Shown here: in pieces, positions 15,292 through 24,432 of the stretch
Layout of the letters: the number at the start of each line of letters is the position of its first letter
How positions within the stretch are numbered: the stretch's first letter is position 1
Assembly: GCF_023935105.1 (NCBI RefSeq)
Contig: NZ_CP096040.1
Span: forward strand, 4,321,001 to 4,385,000
DNA: 64,000 nucleotides
Direction: 5' to 3'
Source: Caulobacter segnis
GTDB taxonomy: Bacteria; Pseudomonadota; Alphaproteobacteria; Caulobacterales; Caulobacteraceae
Notes under the pieces: model-generated
Told to the model about the DNA's origin: nothing
Seen by the model: the letters and a program-made list of their open reading frames with translations, nothing else
Database searches by the model: none
Program-made: the position numbers and the translations under genes

Positions 15292-16379
15292 GGATCCTGA
15301 TCGTCGGCGGCGGCGTCGACGCCTGGATGACCGCCGCCGTCCTGGCGACCGCCGGCAAGGGCGCGGCCGAGATCGCCGTGGCCGAGACCGTTCCGCCCGC
15401 CGAGGGCCGGCTGGTCGCCCTGCCCGCCTTGCGAGGCCTGCACGCCCGGCTGGCCGTCGAGGCCGGAACGCCGCTGCTGGGCCTGCGCCACGGCGGCGCG
15501 GTCGAGCCGTTCGGCGACACCGGCGCGGCGCTGGAGGGGCTGGCCTTCCATCACTACTGGCTGCGGGCCGGCGACGGGGAGCCGCTGCAGGCCTGGAGCC
15601 TGGCCGCCCAGGCCGCCGCGCGCGGCCGCTTCGCGCCCGCCAGCAACGACCCCCGCTCTCCGCTCTCGACGCTGGATCACGGCCTGCTGCTGGACGCGGC
15701 GGCCTATGCGGAAGTCCTGAAGACCGCCGCGCTGAAGGCCGGGGCCGTGATCGTCGAGGACCGTCCCGAGGCCGACCTGGTGGTCGACGCCTCCGGCGAG
15801 GCCGGCCACGCCGCCTGGGAAGACTGGAGCGCCTGGCTGCCGACCGGCGCGCGGCTTTCCGGCGTGGAGGGCCGGGTCGCGACCTTCGCCCACGACGCGC
15901 CGCTGACGGCCGGCCGCCGGGTCCGGGCGGTCGAGGGAAACGTCGTGGCGGTCGGGTCCGCCCTGGCGCGCCTGGGCGCGACCGACGGCGGCGACCTGCA
16001 CCTGCTGCAGACCACCGTCTCGCGCCTGGTCGCCCTGCTGCCGACCAGCCCCGCCGCGATCGCCGAGTTCAACCGCCTGACCGCCCTGGCCGTCGAGCGA
16101 ACCCGCGACATGGCCATGCTGCGCTGGGGCGACCTGTCGAACCCGCCGCCCGAACTGGCCTGGAAGCTCGCCCAGTTCGAGAGCCGCGGCCGCGTGGTGA
16201 TGTACGACGAGGAGACCTGGCCGGAGGGCGCCTGGGTGCATGCCTTCCTGGCTCGCGGCGTGGTTCCCAAGCGCTGGGACCCGCTGGCCGAGCGCCTGCC
16301 GCTGGAGCGGACGCGGGAGATGCTGGGGCGAATGAAGGCCGTGATCGAACGGACGGCGGAGGAGATGCCGGGTGGGTGA
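15288..16379 (+). CDS. Degenerate tryptophan-halogenase-like protein 2
   Basis: 363 residues, about 140 shorter than its neighbours, in the same fold but stripped of catalytic signatures. The FAD loop is GGGVDAWMTAA instead of GGGTAGWMTAA. The region of the catalytic Lys (FKLGI in relatives) reads TPLLGLRHG, the WxWxIP block is absent, and the PLEST segment is replaced by LGATDGGDLHLLQ. Retained are FHHYWLRAG, LVVDASGEAG and the C-terminal GAWVHAFLARGVVPKRWDPL. The frame is intact and starts inside the ATGA overlap with gene 1, so it is probably expressed. A structural or regulatory partner of the active paralogues is my inference. Loss of halogenation seems likely. Confidence 0.75.
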   Translation: MRILIVGGGVDAWMTAAVLATAGKGAAEIAVAETVPPAEGRLVALPALRGLHARLAVEAGTPLLGLRHGGAVEPFGDTGAALEGLAFHHYWLRAGDGEPLQAWSLAAQAAARGRFAPASNDPRSPLSTLDHGLLLDAAAYAEVLKTAALKAGAVIVEDRPEADLVVDASGEAGHAAWEDWSAWLPTGARLSGVEGRVATFAHDAPLTAGRRVRAVEGNVVAVGSALARLGATDGGDLHLLQTTVSRLVALLPTSPAAIAEFNRLTALAVERTRDMAMLRWGDLSNPPPELAWKLAQFESRGRVVMYDEETWPEGAWVHAFLARGVVPKRWDPLAERLPLERTREMLGRMKAVIERTAEEMPGG

Positions 16380-16385
16380 GGTCGT

Positions 16386-16502
16386 TCCGAAAGCCCCCTC
16401 CACCACCGTTCGGCGGTCCCCCTCCCCCAAAGGGGGAGGAAGGTTCTCCTTCTGCCCCCTCCGGGGGCGGACGACCTGCGTCGCAGGTCAGGTGGGGGCC
16501 TG
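16386..16502. repeat. GC-rich palindromic repeat between halogenases 2 and 3
   Basis: Contains CCCCCTCCACCACCGTTCGG, CCCTCCCCCAAAGGGGGAGG and a terminal CGACCTGCGTCGCAGGTCAGGTGGGGGC. Its parts match the element at 6119 in inverse order. It interrupts the otherwise tightly packed halogenase array. Confidence 0.65.
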
Positions 16503-16523
16503 CGGCGTTGGCGGGTTCGCACC

Positions 16524-18052
16524 ATGACCACCCCCATCCGCGAGGTCCTGGTCGTCGGCGGCGGCACGGCCGGCTGGATGACGGCGGCGGCCCTCTCCAA
16601 GGTGCTCGACGCCAAGGGCGTGCGGGTCACGCTGGTCGAGTCCGATGCCATCGCCACGGTCGGCGTGGGCGAGGCGACGATCCCACCGATCACCACCTTC
16701 AACCAGATCCTCGGCCTCGACGAGGCCGAGTTCATGCGGGCCACGAAGGGCAGCTTCAAGCTGGCCATCCAGTTCGTCGACTGGAAGCACAAGGGCCACC
16801 GCTACCAGCACCCGTTCGGCAATTTCGGCCTGGATATCGAGGCGCTGAAGTTCCACCAGTTCTGGCTGCGGTCGCTGCACGAGGGCTGGTCTCGCGACAT
16901 CGACGACTACAACCTGTCGGCCACGGCGGCGAACCGGGGCCGCTTCGCCCTGCCGTCCAAGGATCCGGGCCAGGTGATGTCGGCCCTGAAGTACGCCTTC
17001 CACTTCGACGCCAGCCTCTATGCCAAATACCTGCGCGGCTATGCCGAGCGGCGCGGCGTCACACGCGTCGAGGGCAAGATCGGCGGCGTCCAGCAGCATG
17101 GCGAGACCGGCTTCGTCACCGGCGTCACCCTGGAGGACGGCCGGGTGCTGGAGGCCGACCTGTTCGTCGACTGCTCCGGCTTCCGGGGCCTTTTGATCGA
17201 GCAGACGCTGAAGGCCGGTTTCGAGGATTGGAGCCATTGGCTGCCAAACGACCGCGCCGTGGCCATGCCGTGCGTCACCGGCGGCGACGGCCTCACCCCT
17301 ATACCCGCGCCACCGCCGATGCGGCCGGCTGGCGCTGGCGGATCCCGCTGCAGCACCGCACCGGCAACGGCTATGTCTATTCGTCCAGGCACATCAGCGA
17401 CGAGGACGCGCTGGCCCGCCTGCGCCAGACCCTGGACGGCGCCCCGCTGGCCGAACCCAATTTCCTGCGGTTCCAGGCCGGTCGTCGCAAGGACGCCTGG
17501 GTCAAGAACGTCGTGGCCATCGGCCTGTCGTCGGGCTTCCTGGAGCCGCTGGAGAGCACCAGCATCCACCTGATCCAGACCGGGATCACCAAGCTCCTGG
17601 CCCTGTTCCCCGACCGCGGCTTCGACCCCGTCGAGATCGCCGAATACAACCGCCTGACCGCCCTGCAGGTCGAGCTGATCCGCGACTTCATCATCCTGCA
17701 CTTCCACGCCAACCAGCGCGACGAGCCGTACTGGAAGGCGCTGCGCGAAATGGAGATCCCGGCCGAGCTGTCGCGCAAGATCGCGCTGTTCCGCAGCTCC
17801 GGGCGCCTCTTTCAGTCCGACTACGACCTGTTCGCCGAGCCCAGCTGGATCGCCGTGCTGCTGGGCCAGGGGATCATCCCCCAGCGCCACGACCCGCTGG
17901 TCGACCAGTACGACCAGGCCTTCGTGAAGGGCCAGATGGACCGCCTGTCGGCGCTGATCGGCCGAACCGCCGAGTCGATGCCGACCCACGAAGCCTTCAT
18001 CGCCCGCTATTGCGCGGCGCCCCAAGATACGGCTCCAGAGTTCAAGACATGA
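16524..18052 (+). pseudogene. Tryptophan-halogenase-family protein 3, frameshifted
   Basis: A full-length halogenase split by one missing base. From ATG 16524 the frame gives a normal N-terminal part (GGGTAGWMTAAALS, GSFKLAIQFVDW with the catalytic Lys, LFVDCSGFRG) up to VTGGDGLTP near 17297. The continuation YTRATADAAGWRWRIPLQHR through PLESTSIHLIQ to TGA 18050-18052 lies in another frame. Adding one C to the C4 run at 17296-17299 restores a 509-residue protein with every motif. Since no other damage is visible and two more genes show the same kind of break, an assembly error is more likely than a true pseudogene. The stop overlaps halogenase 4 (ATGA). Confidence 0.85.
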
Positions 18053-19557
18053 CCCAGAACCACCGCCTGCGCCGCGTCGTCATCGTCGGCGGCGGCACCG
18101 CCGGCTGGATGACCGCCGCCGCCCTGGGGCGCTTCCTCAAGGACGGCTACACGAAGGTCACCCTGGTCGAATCCGAGGCCATCGGCACGGTCGGCGTCGG
18201 CGAGTCGACGATCCCGCAGATCAACATCTTCAACCGCATGCTGGGGCTGGACGAGAACGAATTCGTCCGCAAGACCAAGGCCACCTTCAAGCTGGGCATC
18301 GACTTCGTCGACTGGAAGGCGATCGGCCACGGCTACCACCACCCGTTCGGCCCCTATGGCGTCGACATGGAGGGGGTGTCGTTCCACGCCTATTGGCTGA
18401 AGGCCCGGGCGATGGGCCTGACCGACGACCTGGGCGACTACAGCCTGCAGACCGTGGCCTCGCGCCAGAGCAAGTTCATGCGCCCCAACGGCCAGGCCAA
18501 CTCGCCGCTGGGCCAGATCGCCTACGCCTTCCAGTTCGACGCCGGGCTCTATGCGCGGTTCCTGCGCGAGTACGCGGAGGCGCGCGGCGTGACACGCCAG
18601 GAGGGGAAGATCGCCTCGGTCCAGCAGGACGGCGAAAGCGGCCACGTGACCTCGGTGACGCTGGAGAGCGGCCAGGTGATCGAGGGCGACCTCTTCATCG
18701 ACTGCTCGGGCTTCCGCGCCCTGCTGATCGAGCAGACGCTGAAGGCCGGCTACGAGGACTGGTCCAAGTGGCTGCTGAACGACCGCGCGGTGGCCATGCC
18801 GTGTACGCTAGGCGGCTCGCTGGCCCCGGTGACGCGGGCGACGGCGCGGCCGCACGGCTGGCAGTGGCGCATTCCGCTGCAGCACCGCCTGGGCAACGGC
18901 TACGCCTATTCCAGCGCCCATGTCAGCGACGACGAAGCCCTGGCCGACCTGATGGGCAATCTCGACGGCCAGCCCCTGGCCGATCCGAATTTCCTGCGCT
19001 TCACCGCCGGCCGGCGGAAGAAAAGCTGGGACCGGAACGTCGTCGCCATCGGCCTGTCGGCCGGCTTCATGGAGCCGCTGGAGAGCCAGTCGATCCACCT
19101 GATCCAGGTCGGGATCTCGCGCCTGCTGGCCCACTTCCCCGACCGCCGGTTCTTCCAGGCCGACATCGACCGCTACAACCGCACCATGACCTTCGAGTAC
19201 GAGAAGATCCGGGACTTCCTGATCCTGCACTTCAAGGCCACGACGCGTAGCGACACCCCCTACTGGGACTATCTGCGCGAGATGCCGATCCCCGACTACC
19301 TGGCCGACAAGATCGACCTCTTCCGAGGCTCGGGCCGGGTGTTCCGCGAGAACGAGGAGCTGTTCAACGACACCTCGTGGTTCGCCGTGTTCATCGGCCA
19401 GGGCATCGTCCCGGAAAGCTGGGACCCGATGGCCGACGCCATGGACGAGGGGCTGTTCCGGGCCCGCATGGCCGAGATCAAGGCGGTAATCGCCCGGTCG
19501 GCGCAGGCGATGCCGGGGCACATGGACTTTATCGCGGAGAACTGCGCGGCGGAGTGA
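18049..19557 (+). CDS. Flavin-dependent tryptophan-halogenase-family protein 4
   Basis: 502 residues with all family signatures: FAD loop GGGTAGWMTAAALG, catalytic Lys in ATFKLGIDFVDW, GWQWRIPLQHR and FMEPLESQSIHLIQ. It resembles proteins 1 and 3 along its whole length, so the array arose by tandem duplication. The start ATG overlaps the stop of gene 3. It is the last gene of the array and is followed by a palindromic repeat at 19563 facing the convergent glucuronidase gene. Confidence 0.9.
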   Translation: MTQNHRLRRVVIVGGGTAGWMTAAALGRFLKDGYTKVTLVESEAIGTVGVGESTIPQINIFNRMLGLDENEFVRKTKATFKLGIDFVDWKAIGHGYHHPFGPYGVDMEGVSFHAYWLKARAMGLTDDLGDYSLQTVASRQSKFMRPNGQANSPLGQIAYAFQFDAGLYARFLREYAEARGVTRQEGKIASVQQDGESGHVTSVTLESGQVIEGDLFIDCSGFRALLIEQTLKAGYEDWSKWLLNDRAVAMPCTLGGSLAPVTRATARPHGWQWRIPLQHRLGNGYAYSSAHVSDDEALADLMGNLDGQPLADPNFLRFTAGRRKKSWDRNVVAIGLSAGFMEPLESQSIHLIQVGISRLLAHFPDRRFFQADIDRYNRTMTFEYEKIRDFLILHFKATTRSDTPYWDYLREMPIPDYLADKIDLFRGSGRVFRENEELFNDTSWFAVFIGQGIVPESWDPMADAMDEGLFRARMAEIKAVIARSAQAMPGHMDFIAENCAAE

Positions 19558-19562
19558 CACCG

Positions 19563-19680
19563 CAATCCTCCCCCTAGCGGGGGAGGTGTCGGCGCAGCCG
19601 ACGGAGGGGGGAAGTCCTGCAGATCCTGCCGCTTCCCCCCTCCGGCGCTTCGCGCCACCTCCCCCGCTAGGGGGAGGATT
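19563..19680. repeat. Intergenic palindromic repeat, CCTCCCCC family copy 2
   Basis: TCCTCCCCCTAGCGGGGGAG at the left and CTCCCCCGCTAGGGGGAGGA at the right, with inner arms CGGAGGGGGGAAG / CTTCCCCCCTCCG. It lies between convergent genes and probably terminates both. Confidence 0.8.
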
Positions 19681-19687
19681 TTGAAGC

Positions 19688-21802
19688 CTAGATCCCCGGC
19701 GCCCAGGGGAAGGTCATCGCTTCGTACTCCTGCAGCGTCTTCGGCGGGGCCTTTTCGCCCGGCGGCAGGGGGCGTTTGGAGAAGCTGCCGAACCAGGCGA
19801 CCGAGGCGTCGCGCCACCATTGGGCTTCGTCGCGCTGGATCTTCAGGTAGTCGGTGACCTCGGCGTGGCGCGGGGCGTCGACATAGGGCGCCATCGCGGC
19901 CCAGGTCGTCTCCATGCCGTCGACGTATTTCACGCCCTGGCCGTAGCGCTTGACCAGGCCGTTCCACAGGGTGTCGCCCGACTTCAGGCGGTAGTCCCAG
20001 GACAGGTGGTGGAACCACAGCAGGTCCTTCTCGTCGACGCACTTGAGGTCGGCGTAGCAGGCGCCCACCGCCGGGGCGTACTGGGCGGTGGCGTTGCTGC
20101 CGCTGGGCGTGCGGTCGAAGCCCAGGCCGTCGGGACCGGCCTTGGCGTAGTAGACGCTGGTCCAGTCGGCGCGTTCGCCGCCGGCGACCCAGGGGCCCGG
20201 GCCGTAGTGGTGGCTGCGGCCCATCTGGTGGTGCAGACCCAGCGGGGTCATGTAGTCCACCGCCGCCTCGCGCGAGCCCATCATCATGTCGACGACCGGT
20301 TTGACGAAGCGCGGGTCATTGGTGAAGGTCATCTTCGCCCAGTCGGCGGCGATCGCCCGGGTGTCGGCCTCCGGGTCCCAGGCCAGGCGGCCGAAGACGT
20401 ACCAGTTGGCCTGGTCGAACTGCGAGCCGCTCCAATTGCGGTCCGTGCCGATATTGGCCACGCCGGCCATCACCGTCAGCTTGCGCCCGTCCAGCGATCC
20501 GTCGACCACCTTGGCCACGGTCGAGCCCTTGCCATGGGCCTGGGTGTCGCTGCGCAAGGTCTCCTCGTAGAGCGGGCCGAGATAGACGAGGTGGGTCGAG
20601 AAGCCGAGATATTCCTTGGTGATCTGGAACTCCATGCCGAGGTTCGATTTCGGCATCGCCCCGAACAGCGGGTGGAACGGCTCGCGCGGCTGGAAGTCGA
20701 TGGCCCCGTTCTTGACCTGGATGACCACATTGTCGCGGAACTGGCCGTCGAACGGCTTGAACTCGCTGTAGCCCTGCTTGGCGCGATCGTCGGGCTGCTC
20801 GTGCGAATAGACGAAGGCGCGCCAGATCACGACGCCGCCGTGCGGCCCCACCGCGTCGGCCAGCATGTTGGCCCCGTCGACATGGGTGCGGCCATAGTCC
20901 TGCGGACCGGGCTGGCCTTCCGAATTGGCCTTCACGAGAAAGCCGCCGAAGTCGGGGATGGTCTTGTAGATCTCGTCCGCTTTCGCCTTCCAGAAGGCGG
21001 CGACGGCGGGGTCCAGCGGGTCGGCGGTCTTCAGCCCGCCGATCTCGATCGGGGCCGAGAAGCGGGCCGAGAGATAGACCTTGATGCCATAGGGCCGGAA
21101 CGTGTCGGCCAGGGCGGCGGCCTTGGCGATGAACGGCGGGGTCAGGCTGTCGGCCTTGGCATTGACGTTGTTCAGCACCGTTCCGTTGATGCCGATCGAG
21201 GCGTTGGCGCGGGCGTAGTCGACCATGCGCGGGTCGACATGGCCGGGCAGCCGCCACCAGTCGAAGATCGACTGGCCGGAATAGCCGCGCTCGACCGTGC
21301 GGTTCAGGTTGTCCCAATGGTTCAGCATGCGCAGCTTGACCTTGGGACTGGAGGCGATGTCGAGCTTGTCGACCGGCTGGCGGGTCTGGATCAGTTCCAG
21401 GTAGCGGAACACGCCGTAGAGGACGCCGATGTCCTTGCTGGCGGCGATGACCGTGGTGGTCTTGCCGTTCACCGCCTCGGTGCGGATCCGGTAGCCCTCG
21501 TCGCTCAGGCCCGCTTGCGGCGCGACGCTGAGCTGGATGACGCCGTCACGCGAACCGGCGGCGGCGCGGATGGGCTTGCCGACCAGGCCGGTGAGGCCGC
21601 GCTCCAGTTCGGCGCGGGCGACCTTCAGGGTCGGCGTCTCGGCGGCGCGCGCGGGCGCGATGGCGGCGGCGCGGGCGGCATAGGGCCCCTTCGCGGCGGC
21701 CTCGACCGGCTTGTAGCGCAGCCACAGGTCATAGCCGTCCTCGGCCCGGGCGGCGGGGGCGACAAGCAGCGCCAAGCCCAAGGCGATCGCCAGCAAACGC
21801 AT
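19688..21802 (-). CDS. aguA: GH67 alpha-glucuronidase
   Basis: 704-residue family 67 enzyme that removes (4-O-methyl)glucuronic acid from the non-reducing end of xylo-oligosaccharides. It has a signal peptide (MRLLAIALGLALLVAPAARA), an N-terminal sandwich domain, a central barrel and a helical C-terminal domain. The catalytic acid is the Glu in FLVKANSEGQPGP. The catalytic Asp and Glu lie in VKNGAIDFQPREPFHPLF. The length fits the family. It is divergent from manD, whose product uses the mannonate formed from released glucuronate, so the two belong to one pathway. Confidence 0.95.
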   Translation of the reverse strand: MRLLAIALGLALLVAPAARAEDGYDLWLRYKPVEAAAKGPYAARAAAIAPARAAETPTLKVARAELERGLTGLVGKPIRAAAGSRDGVIQLSVAPQAGLSDEGYRIRTEAVNGKTTTVIAASKDIGVLYGVFRYLELIQTRQPVDKLDIASSPKVKLRMLNHWDNLNRTVERGYSGQSIFDWWRLPGHVDPRMVDYARANASIGINGTVLNNVNAKADSLTPPFIAKAAALADTFRPYGIKVYLSARFSAPIEIGGLKTADPLDPAVAAFWKAKADEIYKTIPDFGGFLVKANSEGQPGPQDYGRTHVDGANMLADAVGPHGGVVIWRAFVYSHEQPDDRAKQGYSEFKPFDGQFRDNVVIQVKNGAIDFQPREPFHPLFGAMPKSNLGMEFQITKEYLGFSTHLVYLGPLYEETLRSDTQAHGKGSTVAKVVDGSLDGRKLTVMAGVANIGTDRNWSGSQFDQANWYVFGRLAWDPEADTRAIAADWAKMTFTNDPRFVKPVVDMMMGSREAAVDYMTPLGLHHQMGRSHHYGPGPWVAGGERADWTSVYYAKAGPDGLGFDRTPSGSNATAQYAPAVGACYADLKCVDEKDLLWFHHLSWDYRLKSGDTLWNGLVKRYGQGVKYVDGMETTWAAMAPYVDAPRHAEVTDYLKIQRDEAQWWRDASVAWFGSFSKRPLPPGEKAPPKTLQEYEAMTFPWAPGI

Positions 21803-21825
21803 CCATTCACTCCCAATGTCTCTTC

Positions 21826-21933
21826 CGTTTCCCCGGCGAAAGCCGGGGGCCCAGCCGACGGGGCTGTGCGGCGCCAGGACGACCCCAACTCAGCCTTACG
21901 ATCCGGGTCCCGGCTTTCGCCGGGAAGAGCGGT
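21826..21933. repeat. CerM-like long inverted repeat, copy 4
   Basis: TTTCCCCGGCGAAAGCCGGG and its inverse CCCGGCTTTCGCCGGGAA enclose about 60 bases. No GANTC was seen in this copy. It lies in the aguA 5' region, so aguA transcripts starting at the operator cluster would include it. Confidence 0.75.
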
Positions 21934-21943
21934 TATTTTGTAC

Positions 21944-21952
21944 GGTCCGACC
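21944..21952. promoter_or_regulatory. Weak GntR/FCD-type site, aguA side
   Basis: GGTCCGACC repeats the core (GGTCNGACC) of the GTGGTCNGACCAC palindromes, 142 bases upstream of aguA. The same 9-mer recurs at 29957. On its own it would be unremarkable; it is supported by position. Confidence 0.4.
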
Positions 21953-22008
21953 CGTGCCGAACGTTTCTAGCCTAGCAACACCGTCAAAGGTCGGGACACC
22001 CTTCCTTA

Positions 22009-22021
22009 GTGGTCTGACCAC
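22009..22021. promoter_or_regulatory. GntR/FCD-type operator, aguA-manD
   Basis: GTGGTCTGACCAC is a perfect 13-bp palindrome of the TGGTNNNACCA type typical of FCD-family GntR regulators. It lies just upstream of the TTGACA hexamer of manD. An identical site, except for the central base, lies at 29931. Confidence 0.7.
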
Positions 22022-22025
22022 CGGG

Positions 22026-22053
22026 TTGACAACCCCAATGGTAGCGGTACACC
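22026..22053 (+). promoter_or_regulatory. manD promoter with xylose-box over the -10
   Basis: TTGACAA (22026-22032), 13 bases, then GGTACACC (22046-22053) fits the Caulobacter housekeeping pattern TTGACGS-N10-14-GCTANAWC in part. TTGACA sits at the centre of a perfect palindrome GGGTTGACAACCC (22023-22035). A xylose-box-like TGGTAGCGGTACAC (22039-22052; 10 of 14 to the recalled Pxyl operator on the other strand) covers the -10. Confidence 0.5.
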
Positions 22054-22148
22054 GATAGGCAGGGAGGAAGATGGACGTCGCGCGCCCGCGAATGGCGCGC
22101 CCTCGATCTTTCGGCCCGCGCGGGTTCAGCACAGCGTCCAAGGCCTCC

Positions 22149-23360
22149 ATGCCCAAGATCATCGCCGCCAAGACCATCGTCACGTGTCCGGGGCGCAATT
22201 TCGTCACCCTGAAGATCGTCACCGACGAGGGGGTGTACGGCATCGGCGACGCCACGCTGAACGGCCGCGAACTGGCGGTCGAGGCCTATCTGACCCAGCA
22301 CGTCATCCCCTGCCTGATCGGCCGCGACGCCCACCAGATCGAGGACATCTGGCAGTTCCTGTATCGCGGGGCCTACTGGCGCCGGGGGCCGGTGACCATG
22401 GCCGCCATCGCCGCGGTCGACACCGCGCTGTGGGACATCAAGGGCAAGATCGCCGGCCTGCCGGTCTACCAGCTGCTGGGCGGGGCCTGCCGGACCGGGG
22501 TCATGGTCTATGGCCACGCCAACGGCGAGACCATCGACGAGACCCTCGACAACGCCGCCCACTACGCCGAGCAGGGCTACAAGGCCATCCGCCTGCAGAC
22601 CGGCGTGCCGGGGATGAAGGGGACCTATGGCGTCTCCAAAGACAAGTTCTTCTACGAACCGGCCGACAGCGACCTGCCCAAGGAGACGGTGTGGTCGACC
22701 GAGCGCTACATGCGCAGCACGCCGGCCCTGTTCGAGGCGGCCCGCGCGCGGCTGGGCGACGACCTGCATCTGCTGCACGACGTCCACCACCGCCTGACCC
22801 CGATCGAGGCCGGCCGCCTGGGCAAGGACCTGGAGCCCTACCGCCTGTTCTGGATGGAGGACGCCACGCCCGCCGAGAACCAGGCCAGCTTCCGACTGAT
22901 CCGCCAGCACACGACGACACCGCTGGCCGTGGGCGAGATCTTCAATTCGGTCTGGGACTGCAAGCAGCTGATCGAGGAACAGCTGATCGACTACATCCGC
23001 GCCACGGTCGTCCACGCCGGCGGGATCACCCACCTGAAGAAGCTGGCCAGCTTCGCCGACCTGCACCACGTGCGCACCGGCTGCCACGGGGCCACCGACC
23101 TGTCGCCGGTCTGCATGGGCGCGGCCCTGCACTTCGACCTGTCGATCCCCAACTTCGGCGTCCAGGAATACATGCGCCACACGCCCGAGACCGACGCGGT
23201 GTTCCCGCACGCCTACACCTTCGCGGACGGCATGCTGCACCCCGGCGAGGCCCCCGGCCTGGGCGTCGACATCGACGAGGACCTGGCCGCCAAGTATCCC
23301 TACCAGCGCGCCTACCTGCCGGTGGCCCGCCGCCTGGACGGCTCGATGCACGACTGGTGA
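22149..23360 (+). CDS. manD: D-mannonate dehydratase (enolase superfamily)
   Basis: 403-residue enolase-superfamily dehydratase converting D-mannonate to 2-keto-3-deoxygluconate in glucuronate breakdown. Metal ligands are Asp in LLHDVHHRL, Glu in FWMEDATPAE and Glu in AVGEIFNS. HDVHHR also carries the catalytic His, and the C-terminal TGCHGATDLSPVCMGAALH matches the family. I set the start at ATG 22149 because known ManD proteins begin MPKII. An upstream in-frame ATG at 22071 has a strong AGGGAGGAAG site and would add 26 untypical residues, so it cannot be excluded. Its promoter region holds both operator types. Confidence 0.9.
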   Translation: MPKIIAAKTIVTCPGRNFVTLKIVTDEGVYGIGDATLNGRELAVEAYLTQHVIPCLIGRDAHQIEDIWQFLYRGAYWRRGPVTMAAIAAVDTALWDIKGKIAGLPVYQLLGGACRTGVMVYGHANGETIDETLDNAAHYAEQGYKAIRLQTGVPGMKGTYGVSKDKFFYEPADSDLPKETVWSTERYMRSTPALFEAARARLGDDLHLLHDVHHRLTPIEAGRLGKDLEPYRLFWMEDATPAENQASFRLIRQHTTTPLAVGEIFNSVWDCKQLIEEQLIDYIRATVVHAGGITHLKKLASFADLHHVRTGCHGATDLSPVCMGAALHFDLSIPNFGVQEYMRHTPETDAVFPHAYTFADGMLHPGEAPGLGVDIDEDLAAKYPYQRAYLPVARRLDGSMHDW

Positions 23361-23549
23361 GCGCCGGGGTCACGCCCGTGGTCGCACACCTCGTCGCCCA
23401 AGATCTGGCCAAGGAGGCCTGCAAACTCTGACCATCCGGGCTAGAAGGGCGAGAAAGTTGGTCAATCGCCACCGGCGTCCGTGGTAGTGATTCGCCGATC
23501 CGACTAATCGCCAGCGCTTTCCACGCCCTTCCGAGCCCCCTCGCGTCTC

Positions 23550-24299
23550 ATGTCCGACAACGTCAAGCTCTACCGCAAGATCGCCGACTCGGTGGCCGAC
23601 TCCATCGAGGCGGGCCAGTACAAGATCGGCGACCGCCTGCCGACCGAGCGCGAGCTGGCCGAACAGTTCGGGGTCAGCCGGCCTACCCTGCGCGAGGCGA
23701 TGATCGCGCTCGAGATGCTGGGCATGATCGAGGCCCGCCATGGCCTGGGCATCTACGTCACCGGCAATGTCCGCCCCGTGGCCCCGTCGGCCGAGATCGA
23801 CTTCGAGATCGGCGCCTTCGAGCTGATCGAGGCCCGCCGCCTGTTCGAGGGCGAGGCCGCCGCCCTGGCCGCCACCTCGATCAGCGACGAGCAGATCGCG
23901 ACCCTGGAGGACCTCCTGGAGCGCATGCATGTCGAGGAGGAGATCCGGGGCGAGGACGCCGACCGCGAGTTCCACCTGACCATCGCCCGCGCCACCGGCA
24001 ACGGCGCGATCATCGCCACGATCGAGAACCTGTGGGACTGGCGCAACCGCTCGCCCCTGGCCCGCAACATCCTGACCCGCGCGCGCGGCATGGGCCTGGA
24101 GCCGCGCATCGTCGAGCACCGCCGCGTGGTCGACGCCCTGAAGGCCCGCGACCCGGCCGCCGCCCGCCAGGCCATGCGCGACCACCTGGAACGCGTCATC
24201 GACCACCTGCTGCACGCCACCGAGACCGAAGCCGTCCAGCGGGCGCAGCAAGAGACCAAGGCGCGCCGCAACGCGATCGCGAAGCGGGTGGCGATCTAG
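23550..24299 (+). CDS. GntR/FCD-family regulator, probably of uronate genes
   Basis: 249 residues. The N-terminal winged helix (YKIGDRLPTERELAEQFGVS, then RPTLREAMIALEMLGMIEAR) is typical of FadR-subfamily GntR proteins. The C-terminal all-helical FCD ligand domain has the metal-site residues (ADREFHLTIARATGN; EPRIVEHRRVVDAL; DHLERV). It lies 189 bases downstream of manD on the same strand. Together with UxuR/ExuR-type relatives this suggests a response to glucuronate or a breakdown product. It is the obvious candidate to bind the GTGGTCNGACCAC sites in the window. Half sites TCTGACCA (23428) and TTGGTCAA (23458) precede it. Confidence 0.85.
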   Translation: MSDNVKLYRKIADSVADSIEAGQYKIGDRLPTERELAEQFGVSRPTLREAMIALEMLGMIEARHGLGIYVTGNVRPVAPSAEIDFEIGAFELIEARRLFEGEAAALAATSISDEQIATLEDLLERMHVEEEIRGEDADREFHLTIARATGNGAIIATIENLWDWRNRSPLARNILTRARGMGLEPRIVEHRRVVDALKARDPAAARQAMRDHLERVIDHLLHATETEAVQRAQQETKARRNAIAKRVAI

Positions 24300-24308
24300 G
24301 CACGTGTC

Positions 24309-24427
24309 AATCCTCCCCCTAGCGGGGGAGGTGGCGCGTAGCGCCGGTGGGGGAAGTGCTTGATGCCTTGCCTCTTCCCCTCCGTCGTCTCTTCGAGCCG
24401 ACACCTCCCCCTCTTGGGGGAGGATTG
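24309..24427. repeat. Intergenic palindromic repeat, CCTCCCCC family copy 3
   Basis: TCCTCCCCCTAGCGGGGGAG at the left and CTCCCCCTCTTGGGGGAGGA at the right. It lies between two genes on the same strand and probably ends the manD-gntR transcript. Confidence 0.75.
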
Positions 24428-24432
24428 GGAAC

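Noticed and set aside
14894..18052. Plus-strand frame of over 1000 codons spanning the halogenase array
   Set aside because: Only its last part is real (C-terminal half of halogenase 3 after the frameshift); the rest is out-of-frame translation of neighbours and a repeat.
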